64,000 nt of DNA from Sulfuritalea sp. (lineage in GTDB: Bacteria > Pseudomonadota > Gammaproteobacteria > Burkholderiales > Rhodocyclaceae). The notes under the pieces were generated by a model. That model was not told where the DNA came from and made no database searches. It was given only the letters and a program-made list of their open reading frames with translations. The position numbers and the translations under genes are program-made. The stretch is from contig JAUXUK010000047.1 in the NCBI GenBank assembly GCA_030680805.1, positions 39,291-103,290 on the forward strand. Direction: 5' to 3'. This document shows positions 32,702 to 40,565 of this stretch, in pieces. Position 1 is the stretch's first letter. The number at the start of each line of letters is the position of its first letter.

Positions 32702-35455
32702 TCAAGCCGGCCGCGTAGCCTGAGCTTGCCCGGTCACTTCGAAGGATTCCACGGGCAAACCCTGGCACCAGCGTTGCCACATGATGCGCAAGGCACGCTG
32801 GAGACTCTCGGCGATCAATTCGGGCTGACTCATTGCCGATTTGGCAAAGCGTTCCCGCAGCCCTGCCCGGATATCCTGCAACGCGGCAGGATTGTTCGCC
32901 CAGGACACGCCCGTGTTCACGAAGCCCGCTGCGTCATAGGCAACAAATGCGTCCAGACCGACATGGCCGAGAACACATGCGCCTGTTCTGCTCGCCGGCG
33001 TTTTGCCCGTCAGGGTGAGTGTCGGCACACCCATCCACAGCGCGTGAAGAGTCGTTGTGCCGCCGTTGTAAGGGAAGGTATCCAGGCAGACATCTACCTG
33101 GTGATGCAGGGTCAGATAGCGATCCATGTCGCTGCGCATGTGGAAGCTCAGGCGACTCCGTTCGATGCCCTCCTGTGCAAACCATTCGGTCAGCGTGTCT
33201 TCCTTGTCCGCCGCGGGCATGCCGGCCAGCAGCAAGCGGCAACTGGGCAGGGCGCGCAAGAGCTGGGCCCAGAGTGCGACAACTGAGCGGCGGATTTTGC
33301 CTGCGCGGTTGAAACTGCCAAATGTCATGTAGCCATTGCTCAAGGCAGGCAGCGCATTTACCGCAGGCGCTTCTTGAAAAGGCAAGAATGGCGCGTTCGC
33401 CGGCAGCCGGACAAAAGCCTCTGTGAACTGCCCGCTGAATCCTTCATAGGGCATGAAGAATCGATCGGCAATATAGTAGTCCATGGCCTGCATGCCCGAT
33501 GTGCCCGGATAGCCCATCCAGCTGGCCTGTATCGGCGCCGGTTTGCGGGCAAAGGTCAGCAGGCGATTTGCACCCGTGTGTCCCGCGAGATCAATCAGGA
33601 TGTCGATGCCGGCGTCGCGAACCTGCTGCGCCACCATTTCATCCGGCAGACCGACAATCGAATGCCAGTGCTTGAATTGTTTTCGCAGGCGCCCGGTAAC
33701 GAGGTCTTGGATCGCGTTGTTGTAGAACGCATGCAGCGACAGCTGCGGACAGGTTGCCAGATGTGCCAATACCGGTTCGATAAAGAACGCCACGGAATGG
33801 TCGTACAAATCCGCGGAGACAAACCCAACCTGCAAGCAGCGCTCCGGTTCGCGTGAGTTGACGTGTTGCGGCCAACCGGGCCGCAGATTGGTTTCGAATT
33901 GTTCGCCGAAACGGCGGTGCTCGGCAAGCAACTCTTCTACACCCACTGTTTCGTCGTGACTGAGGCAGAAAAGCAGGTTGCTGCGCGCCGGAGCGAAATC
34001 CGGGTTGATTTCCAGTGCGCGACGATAGCTCGCTACCGCCTCATCGAGTCGCCACAGGTCTTGCAGGACATTGCCCAGGTTGAGGTGTATTTCCGCGGAC
34101 TCAGGATTGATCTCCAGCGCCCGCTGGCAACTTGCCATCGCCTCATCGAGTCGCCCAAGGTCCTTCTGAACAATGCTCAGGTTGCTGTGCGCCTTGGCGA
34201 AATTCGGGTCGGCCTGGAGTGCCCGCCGGTAGCTGGCTTCCGCCTCGTCCCTGCGACCCAGGCTCATGAGCATGGTCCCCAGATTGTTGTGCGCCTCGAC
34301 GTAGTCCGGGTTGATCGCCAGCGCCCGGCGACAACTGGCCATCGCTTCATCGAGTCGCCCGAGTTCCTTTTGAGCGACGCCCAGGTTGCCAAGCGCCTGA
34401 ATGAACTCCGGGTTGATCGCGAGTGCGCGTCGGAAACTGGCTTCCGCCTCGTCCGGTCGGCCCAGGCTCATTAAGACGATTCCCAGATTGCTGTGCGCCT
34501 CGGTGTAATCCGGTTTGATCTCCAACGCCCTTCGGAAGCAGGTTTCAGCTTCGGCAGGACGCCCCCTGTCTTGAAGCGCAATGCCCAGATTGTGGTGTGC
34601 CTCTGCCGAATCCGGACGGGCTTGTAGTGCCTGACGATAGCTGGCTTCCGCTTCGTCCGCCCGTCCAAGATCCTTGAGGGTGTTGCCCAGGTTGATACGT
34701 GCTTCAACGTAATCCGGATTGATTTCCAGCGCCCGTCGGTAGCTGGTTTCGGCTTCGCCCCGGCGTCCAAGGTCCTGGAGGGTAACGCCCAGATTGAAAT
34801 GCGCCTTGACGTCGCGTGGCGACAGTGCTGTCGCTCTTTGCATGGGCACCAGCGCGTCCGCCGTCCGTCCCATCTGTTTGTAGGCCATCCCCAGCGCCTT
34901 CCAGCCAAACTCGTGCTGAGGGAAGCGCATGGTCATCGCCTGGGCGAGTGCGGCGGCTTCCGCGAAATGCCCCTGGCCAAACAGAGTTACCAGTGAATTC
35001 ATTTCCTTCGGGCCGGGACTTTTCCCTTTGTGCGGGGCAGACTTTCTGGTGCTTGGCTTATCCGGCGTGACGGGTTTCGCTTTGGGCTTCTCTGCAACCT
35101 GCATCCCCTCTTCCAGGCGAGCGGCCAGCGCATCCACTTCGTCCCCTTGCAGTCCCTGTTGGCGGGCCAGTGCCAGCATGTCGCGCGCAGTCTCCAATTG
35201 ATCGGCTTGAGCCAGGGCGTCGATGTAATTCAGCCAGTACCGCTCGCGCGACGGGTCGGCCTCCAGCGCCGCCATGAAATACGCCAGCCCTGCCGCAGGC
35301 TGCTTGACCTGCACCGCCATGGCCCCCATGTTGTTGTTGGCCTCGGCGTGGCATGGGTCGGCCTGAAGAATGGATTGGTAGAGCGCCACGGCTTCTTCCT
35401 GCCGGCCGGCTCGATGGTGTTCAACCGCTTGCTCGAGTGTTTGCTCAATGTTCAA
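32702..35455 (-). CDS. TPR protein with canonical GT41 (OGT/SPINDLY) domain
   Basis: The 917-residue protein has the same N-terminal plan as its downstream neighbour, about nine tandem TPRs (~190-500), and a full OGT-type catalytic end. Visible signatures are LYDHSVAFF, DLAGHTGANRLLTFARKPAPIQASWMGYPGT, MDYYIADRFF, FGSFNRAGKI (contains the UDP-contacting Lys region) and CLDTFPYNGGTTTLHALWMGVP. Such enzymes add a sugar to Ser/Thr of cytoplasmic proteins, the TPRs selecting the acceptor. It starts 43 bases after the methyltransferase stop and ends 40 bases before the next TPR gene. Its first ~160 codons are nearly identical in DNA to those of the paralogue. Confidence 0.87.
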   Translation of the reverse strand: MNIEQTLEQAVEHHRAGRQEEAVALYQSILQADPCHAEANNNMGAMAVQVKQPAAGLAYFMAALEADPSRERYWLNYIDALAQADQLETARDMLALARQQGLQGDEVDALAARLEEGMQVAEKPKAKPVTPDKPSTRKSAPHKGKSPGPKEMNSLVTLFGQGHFAEAAALAQAMTMRFPQHEFGWKALGMAYKQMGRTADALVPMQRATALSPRDVKAHFNLGVTLQDLGRRGEAETSYRRALEINPDYVEARINLGNTLKDLGRADEAEASYRQALQARPDSAEAHHNLGIALQDRGRPAEAETCFRRALEIKPDYTEAHSNLGIVLMSLGRPDEAEASFRRALAINPEFIQALGNLGVAQKELGRLDEAMASCRRALAINPDYVEAHNNLGTMLMSLGRRDEAEASYRRALQADPNFAKAHSNLSIVQKDLGRLDEAMASCQRALEINPESAEIHLNLGNVLQDLWRLDEAVASYRRALEINPDFAPARSNLLFCLSHDETVGVEELLAEHRRFGEQFETNLRPGWPQHVNSREPERCLQVGFVSADLYDHSVAFFIEPVLAHLATCPQLSLHAFYNNAIQDLVTGRLRKQFKHWHSIVGLPDEMVAQQVRDAGIDILIDLAGHTGANRLLTFARKPAPIQASWMGYPGTSGMQAMDYYIADRFFMPYEGFSGQFTEAFVRLPANAPFLPFQEAPAVNALPALSNGYMTFGSFNRAGKIRRSVVALWAQLLRALPSCRLLLAGMPAADKEDTLTEWFAQEGIERSRLSFHMRSDMDRYLTLHHQVDVCLDTFPYNGGTTTLHALWMGVPTLTLTGKTPASRTGACVLGHVGLDAFVAYDAAGFVNTGVSWANNPAALQDIRAGLRERFAKSAMSQPELIAESLQRALRIMWQRWCQGLPVESFEVTGQAQATRPA

Positions 35456-35498
35456 GATGGGAGTCTTCCACAGCGGTTCGAGTGGGCTCTGGCCGTCA

Positions 35499-36599
35499 TC
35501 ATGAGAGCTGCAGGAACAGGGCGCCGCCCATCACGAAACCGCACTCGATCTGCTGGCGATGTGCGGCGAGAAACTCATCACCGGCGCGGCGCGGGCCGTC
35601 GCCGAACGGCCAGGTGTAGTCGTCGAAAATGATCCAGCCGCCGTCGGCAACGAGGTCGCTCCATGCTTCGACATCTGCCTTGACAGCGGCATAGGCATGG
35701 TTGCCGTCGATGTGCAGGATCGCGATCCGTCCCTGGTAGGACGTGGTGCCGAAGGACGCGCTGGTGACGTCGCGTTGCCCGCGATAATGCTTCGCCCCTT
35801 CGGTGGAAGGCATGCGCAGGTAGTTCACTTGATTTGCGCCGTGGGGCAGCAGGTTCATCTCGAATACAGCCAGTGCTTCTTCAGCGTCCATCAGCGCCGA
35901 GCCTTTGTCGACCAGCCCGTGCTCGTCATGCTGCACCAGATGCTCATTCGACCAGGGATCGACGCAGAGCAGTTTGCCAACATTGTAAAGATGCGCCAGG
36001 CCGGCCAGGACGCAGGCAGACTTGCCCCACCAGCTGCCGATTTCGACGATGTCGCCGGCGACCGCATAGCGTGCGACTTCGTGCAGGGCACGGGTCTTTT
36101 CATGACTGCACATGCCGGGAACCGTCTCAACCTGGCGCAGCAGCGCGGCTACGGCGATCTCGGCGACCGCGGTCTTCGGCGTGCGCGACGAGGCCAGTGC
36201 CAGCGAGCGTGCCAGCAGTTCGTGCGCATCGGCCCGGGCGCTGCGGTAGCTGGAAAGCGCTTCCTCCACCGGCGACGCGTTAACCAGCGTTACGTTGTCG
36301 GCCAGATCACCCAATATGCCCTGCAGGTGGTTCCAGATCACCGGATTGGGCGTGTAGATGCCGCCGATGTCGAAATCGCGGATCGCCTTGCGCAGCGCGG
36401 CGTCGAAGTCGGCGTGGTGGATGTAGGGCAGGTGCAGCCATGACGGATATTGGCTGCTGGCAACGTCGTAGGCCAGCGACGAGGCGCCGATTACCGGTAC
36501 GCCTTCGCGTCGGCAGCGCCCCAGGTAGTCGAGCGCACGTGGCATGCCGCCGGGAAAGATCAGGACCGGCCTGGCACCTTGACGAGTGGCACCCGGCAT
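35499..36599 (-). CDS. Methyltransferase with pre-ATP-grasp-like N-domain
   Basis: The 366-residue protein has two parts. Residues ~10-125 (VLIFPGGMPRALDYLGRCRREGVPVIGASS, YTPNPVIWNHLQGI) resemble the nucleotide-type N-terminal fold that precedes ATP-grasp domains. Residues ~165-366 are a class I SAM-dependent methyltransferase of the Methyltransf_24 type, with motif I GDIVEIGSWWGKSACVLAGLAH, the acidic LLCVDPW, and HIDGNHAYAAVKADVEAWSDLVADGGWIIFDDY. No ATP-grasp core is present between them. The target is probably a sugar or peptide-linked group in the surrounding glycan pathway. It starts one base after the preceding methyltransferase stop. Confidence 0.75.
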   Translation of the reverse strand: MPGATRQGARPVLIFPGGMPRALDYLGRCRREGVPVIGASSLAYDVASSQYPSWLHLPYIHHADFDAALRKAIRDFDIGGIYTPNPVIWNHLQGILGDLADNVTLVNASPVEEALSSYRSARADAHELLARSLALASSRTPKTAVAEIAVAALLRQVETVPGMCSHEKTRALHEVARYAVAGDIVEIGSWWGKSACVLAGLAHLYNVGKLLCVDPWSNEHLVQHDEHGLVDKGSALMDAEEALAVFEMNLLPHGANQVNYLRMPSTEGAKHYRGQRDVTSASFGTTSYQGRIAILHIDGNHAYAAVKADVEAWSDLVADGGWIIFDDYTWPFGDGPRRAGDEFLAAHRQQIECGFVMGGALFLQLS

Positions 36600-36600
36600 C

Positions 36601-37347
36601 TCAGCGGCCCCCTTCGCACACGAGAAAGATGCTGGAACACAGGTCGGGATACTGCTGACCCAGGGCGTAGCAACCGTCCAGATATTCGCGGGAAACGATG
36701 TCGGTCTGCAGCAGTCTGTCCCACTGGAAATTTGCCAGTGCCTTGAAGAAGATGCCGGATCGGTGCACCACCCTTAATCCGGCCGCAACAGCGTCTTGTT
36801 CCAGGGTGTCCAGAGCGTAGGTGCGATGGTGCCCATGTTTGGCCTCGGCCGGCGTGACGGCTGCATTGTGAGTGATCAAGCCCATCTTGACCGCGATCTG
36901 TCGCGAGGGCGCATGCGCATTCGGGCATGCCAGGAAGAACCTGCCGCCTTCCGCCAGCCATTCCTCGTTGATGCGCCGGAGGACCGCTACCGGATCGTCC
37001 AGATGCTCCAGTACATGCGTCATGACGATGTTGTCATAGCGCCCGGGCAGCGCGGCTTGCTCGAAGGTGGCATTGATTATGCGGACCTTGTCGCCGAGCC
37101 TGCTGCGCGCCTCTTCGCTGGCTGTGGCGGAAGCCTCGACACAGGTGATGTCGCGGAACCGGTCAAGCAGGCGGTTGGTGAAATCACCCTTGAAGCTGCC
37201 GAGTTCCAGCAGGCTGCCTGCGTTGAAGAATGGCGCAAACGACCGGATCATGTACGGGTGCATGACGTCGAGGTCGAAGCCGTAGTGATAGAGCCTTCCG
37301 GCGTCGTCGTCGAATTCCCGGTCGTAGTCTCGTGGCTTTGTATTCAT
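36601..37347 (-). CDS. Class I SAM-dependent methyltransferase
   Basis: The 248-residue protein has SAM motif I LLELGSFKGDFTNRLLDRF (~45-62), the acidic CVEAS after it, and motif IV/post region DNIVMTHVLEHLDDPVAVLRRINEEWLAEGGRFFLACPN, typical of Methyltransf_23/UbiE-like enzymes found in polysaccharide clusters. The C-terminal part (GIFFKALANFQWDRLLQTDIVSREYLDGCYALG) also occurs in sugar O-methyltransferases. It overlaps the preceding beta-propeller gene by four bases. Target unknown; sugar O- or N-methylation is inferred from context. Confidence 0.82.
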   Translation of the reverse strand: MNTKPRDYDREFDDDAGRLYHYGFDLDVMHPYMIRSFAPFFNAGSLLELGSFKGDFTNRLLDRFRDITCVEASATASEEARSRLGDKVRIINATFEQAALPGRYDNIVMTHVLEHLDDPVAVLRRINEEWLAEGGRFFLACPNAHAPSRQIAVKMGLITHNAAVTPAEAKHGHHRTYALDTLEQDAVAAGLRVVHRSGIFFKALANFQWDRLLQTDIVSREYLDGCYALGQQYPDLCSSIFLVCEGGR

Positions 37348-38312
37348 CGGTCGATCCCGTCAGGTTCAAGTCGCGCCAGTCCGAATCCGTGCCTGCCGAA
37401 CTCGTTCCCGTTGTAAAGCAGATAGATGTTGCCATCACACTCGAAGGCGTTCGGATAACACTGCATTTCCGCATCCCATTCGCCCGGAGTGCCTTCCAGC
37501 GGCGGGTAGTCGTCGCGCGTCCAGTGCCGGAGATCGTCCGACCACGCGTGTCCGATGCGGTAGCCCCTTGCCGGGTTCCGGCGGAAATCCAGTGATTCGC
37601 GGTAGCAGAAGAACATGTCATGGCGCCCGTCAATGGCGACTACCGTCGGTAGTGCCTGACTTTCATGCACTCCCAGTCGGTCCGGAATGATCTGTCGCGC
37701 TTCCTCTTTCGTCCATTCCCGCCCGTCGCCGGAAATCGCGTGGCCGATCTTGTAGGTGCGCTCGGGCGCCGCGTCCGGAGCCGGAGCCTGCCAGCGCGTG
37801 CCGAAGATGTACCACATGTGGAACAGCCCCCCATGAACTTGGACGCAGGGGTCGCCGACCAGGAAGGGCTCGTGCGGAGAAGCGGCGAGGACCGGCCCGT
37901 CGCCGGCCCGTTCGAATGTGCGCCCATGGTCGGCGCTGGTCGCCAGTCCGATGGCCATGTCGATCGACACGCTCACGCGCCGGCTCCAGCCGCAGGTGTA
38001 GGCGAGGATCTGGTCGCCTGCCCGCAGCACATTCATCGGAAATATTCCGTGTTCGTCGAAGGTGCCCAGCTTGCCGTCTGCGATCACCGGCTGGTCGGAT
38101 ACTGCGATGACGCGCCGGAAGCCCTTGTCGAAATCGGCGAAGCGGATGGTGCTGACGTACTTGCCGTTGGCCGACTGCCTTCGTGTCGAAAAATAGACGC
38201 GCACGAAATCGTCGAACACCAGCGCCTGTGGGCCCTGCGCAAAACCGACGATGTCGGTTCCCAGGTCGTGTTGCGACGGGTCGAATATCAGGCCGAGCTT
38301 TGTCCACTTCAT
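37344..38312 (-). CDS. Beta-propeller glycosidase-like protein, copy B
   Basis: The 322-residue protein belongs to the five-bladed beta-propeller superfamily (GH43/GH32/GH130-like). Blade motifs repeat through it: SADHGRTFERAGDGPVL, HAISGDGREWTKEEA, GHAWSDDLRHWTRDDY. An acidic centre is likely formed by residues such as those in FDDFVRVYFSTRR, EPFLVGDPCVQ and GEWDAEMQCYP. No signal peptide is present, so it works in the cytoplasm, which is unusual for a degrading glycosidase and suggests a phosphorylase or sugar-transfer role. It overlaps the adjacent paralogue (TGATG) and the next methyltransferase (ATGA). Confidence 0.72.
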   Translation of the reverse strand: MKWTKLGLIFDPSQHDLGTDIVGFAQGPQALVFDDFVRVYFSTRRQSANGKYVSTIRFADFDKGFRRVIAVSDQPVIADGKLGTFDEHGIFPMNVLRAGDQILAYTCGWSRRVSVSIDMAIGLATSADHGRTFERAGDGPVLAASPHEPFLVGDPCVQVHGGLFHMWYIFGTRWQAPAPDAAPERTYKIGHAISGDGREWTKEEARQIIPDRLGVHESQALPTVVAIDGRHDMFFCYRESLDFRRNPARGYRIGHAWSDDLRHWTRDDYPPLEGTPGEWDAEMQCYPNAFECDGNIYLLYNGNEFGRHGFGLARLEPDGIDR

Positions 38313-39280
38313 CAGTCGAGCGTTCCTTCCAGTCGCGCCAGCCCGAACCCGTACCTGCCGACCTGATTGCCCAGATACAGCATGTAGATGGTCCCGTCGA
38401 GTTCGAATACGTGGGGGTAGGCGACCATTTCGCTGTCCCATCCTTCGTCGGAGACATCGATGCCGGCCTTCGAGTCATCCCGGACCCAGTGCAGCATGTC
38501 GGTGGAACTGGCATAGCCGATGCGATAGGTTCGATCGCGGCTGAAGCGGAAATCGGTAGCCTGCCGGTAGCAGAAGAACATGTGGTACCTGCCATTCCAG
38601 AAAAGAATGTCCGGGCAGGCCTGGGCCTCGAGTTCGCCGAGCCGGTCGGCGATGATGTCGCGATTGAGCCGAACCCAGTTGATCCCGTCCGCCGAATGCG
38701 CCATGCGCAGCTTGTATATCACTTCCGGACGGCCGTCGGCGATCATCCATTTTCGGCCGGCGGTATAGGCCAGATACCACGTGTCGCCGTACTTCCTTAT
38801 TTTCGGCGAAGTGACAACGAAAGGTTCGTCGAGCGAATGCGACAGCACCGGCCCCGGGCCGAGTTTGACAAAGGTGGTGCCGCCGTCGGTGCTGCGCGCC
38901 ATGCCCAGAGAAACGTTGAAGGGCACCGACTCGCAACGCGTCCAGCCCCCGTAGCAGGCGAGAATGTCCGCGCCATCCCGTATCGTCGATACGGGGTAGG
39001 TGCCGAACTCGTCGAAGGTGCCCAGTTCGCCCAGTGCCAGGACCGGTTCACGCGCAACATTGACTATGTCGAACAGGTTGTCGCGGTTCAGGTCTGCGTA
39101 GGCGCAGTAGCTGACGTACTGTCCGGCTTCGTCGGCTTTCGGCCGACAGCAGAAATAGACGCGGACGAACGTGTCGAAGAGGATTGTGTTCGGCGCCTGA
39201 GCGAACTCGTTGAACCACTCGGGTTTGCCGGCGATCTTGGATGGGTCCAGCAGCAAACCCAGCTTATTCCATCTGAACAT
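38312..39280 (-). CDS. Beta-propeller glycosidase-like protein, copy A
   Basis: This 322-residue protein has the same length and layout as copy B: start MFRWNKLGLLLDPS against MKWTKLGLIFDPS, middle GELGTFDEFGTYPVS against GKLGTFDEHGIFPMN, and end GRYGFGLARLEG against GRHGFGLARLEP. Blade motifs include MARSTDGGTTFVKLG, MAHSADGINWVRLN and YASSTDMLHWVRDD. It is also cytoplasmic. Proteins of this fold next to formyltransferases occur in polysaccharide loci and relate to the N-domain of plant GINT1-type enzymes; that relation is recalled, not tested. It overlaps the formyltransferase by 17 bases. Confidence 0.72.
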   Translation of the reverse strand: MFRWNKLGLLLDPSKIAGKPEWFNEFAQAPNTILFDTFVRVYFCCRPKADEAGQYVSYCAYADLNRDNLFDIVNVAREPVLALGELGTFDEFGTYPVSTIRDGADILACYGGWTRCESVPFNVSLGMARSTDGGTTFVKLGPGPVLSHSLDEPFVVTSPKIRKYGDTWYLAYTAGRKWMIADGRPEVIYKLRMAHSADGINWVRLNRDIIADRLGELEAQACPDILFWNGRYHMFFCYRQATDFRFSRDRTYRIGYASSTDMLHWVRDDSKAGIDVSDEGWDSEMVAYPHVFELDGTIYMLYLGNQVGRYGFGLARLEGTLD

Positions 39281-39863
39281 TCGTCTCGTCGCCTTTCCGA
39301 ATAATCAGCGCGATGGCTTCGACCAGTATCCGGTTTTCCTCGAGGAAGATCCTTCCTCCAAGTTGCCAGGCGGTTTCGCCTTCCCGTACGTCAACGGCTT
39401 GTTGAAGGATGATCTCGCCGCCGTCGATGCTTTCATCGACATAATGCACCGTGCAGCCCGCCAAGGTGTCACCGCTCGCCAGAACCGCCTCCTGCACGCG
39501 AACGCCATACATGCCTCGACCGCCGTATTTCGGCAACAGCGACGGATGTGTGTTGATCATCCTGCCGGTCCATTTGCGGCACATGTCGGCGCTGACAATG
39601 GGGAAGAAGCCTGCCAGGACAACCAGATCGGTGTCGGCGGGAATGGCCTGATCCATGGTCAGGAAGAAGTCCCCGGCCGGCAGTGTCCGGTCGAGCACGA
39701 TGTGCGGGATACCATGCCGGCGGGCTTTGTCGATGGCGCCGCATTCACGGTCGACGATCAACAGCTTGACCCGGTAACCCACCCGCTCCTGTGCCTCGAC
39801 CACCGCTTCGAAGTTGCCGCCGCCGCCGGACGCGCATACCGTCACGAGAAAGTCGCGCTTCAT
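39264..39863 (-). CDS. Formyltransferase family protein (PurN/ArnA-N fold)
   Basis: The 199-residue protein has the N10-formyl-tetrahydrofolate transferase fold. The catalytic triad is visible as Asn104 and His106 (INTHPSLLPKYGG) and Asp147 (DESIDGG), followed by GEIILQQAVDVREGE. It resembles PurN, but the context is a sugar-modification operon with an aminotransferase four bases to one gene away, so N-formylation of an amino sugar (as in Qui4NFo or Fuc3NFo synthesis) is more likely than purine synthesis. It overlaps the WbqC-like gene by four bases. Confidence 0.8.
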   Translation of the reverse strand: MKRDFLVTVCASGGGGNFEAVVEAQERVGYRVKLLIVDRECGAIDKARRHGIPHIVLDRTLPAGDFFLTMDQAIPADTDLVVLAGFFPIVSADMCRKWTGRMINTHPSLLPKYGGRGMYGVRVQEAVLASGDTLAGCTVHYVDESIDGGEIILQQAVDVREGETAWQLGGRIFLEENRILVEAIALIIRKGDETNVQME

Positions 39864-40558
39864 ATCAGGTCGTAGCGGTCGAGCATGGCGACGACGGTGG
39901 CCTTCGGGTTGAACATCATCACGTCAATGATGGAAAGCCACGGCACGAATTCACCGCCGAACTGCAAATACTCGATCGGCCTGGGCTGAAGGAAGCTCAA
40001 CTCGATGCCGCGTGCAGCGAAGTCCTTTTGATCATACAGATCAGTGCCGCCGATGGAATTGATGTAGGTATCCGCTCCGACTGCCTGGCACAGAGCCAGA
40101 ACCTTGTCCTGGCTTTTCAGGCCATGGTCAACGTCGATGGTGGATGAGATCCGGATTTGGGTGCCTATCCCCAAGTATGAGCAGGTTGCCGTGATGGAGT
40201 GATGTATGAAACCAAACAAGTTGCGATCCTTATGGCGCACGACCTGCTCTATCAGCGGGAATGTCTCGACGAAGCAAGGCGCTCGCCGGTAAGCGCCTCT
40301 GATCCGGTCGAGGAACTTGTCCGGACTGAAATCCGTGGCAAGTTCCCTCTCGCGTATATCGCGGAAATCTGAGTCGGCCTTCAGTGGCAGGCTGAACAGT
40401 GCCGCCTCGCCTTCTTTCAGCAGGCGGTTGCGGTTGATCCAGCCCTTTTTCGTGTACTTTATGTTGTCGTACACGACAAATTGATCCACCGCCTGGATCA
40501 GCTGGAAGTAGCCGATATACGGGAAGAAATACGGCTGCATGATGGCGATTCGTTTCAT
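39860..40558 (-). CDS. WbqC-like family protein
   Basis: The 232-residue protein has the WbqC family opening MKRIAIMQPYFFPYIGYFQLI and the following VVYDNIKYTKKGWINRNRLL, then LPLKADSDFRDIRE and YINSIGGTDLYDQKDFAARGIELSFLQ. WbqC proteins occur in O-antigen and flagellin glycan loci close to aminotransferases and formyltransferases; they are thought to act on amino sugars, but the exact reaction is not established. The ATG at 40558 starts the conserved sequence. It is 7 bases after the aminotransferase stop. Confidence 0.85.
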   Translation of the reverse strand: MKRIAIMQPYFFPYIGYFQLIQAVDQFVVYDNIKYTKKGWINRNRLLKEGEAALFSLPLKADSDFRDIRERELATDFSPDKFLDRIRGAYRRAPCFVETFPLIEQVVRHKDRNLFGFIHHSITATCSYLGIGTQIRISSTIDVDHGLKSQDKVLALCQAVGADTYINSIGGTDLYDQKDFAARGIELSFLQPRPIEYLQFGGEFVPWLSIIDVMMFNPKATVVAMLDRYDLI

Positions 40559-40565
40559 GCGCCGC

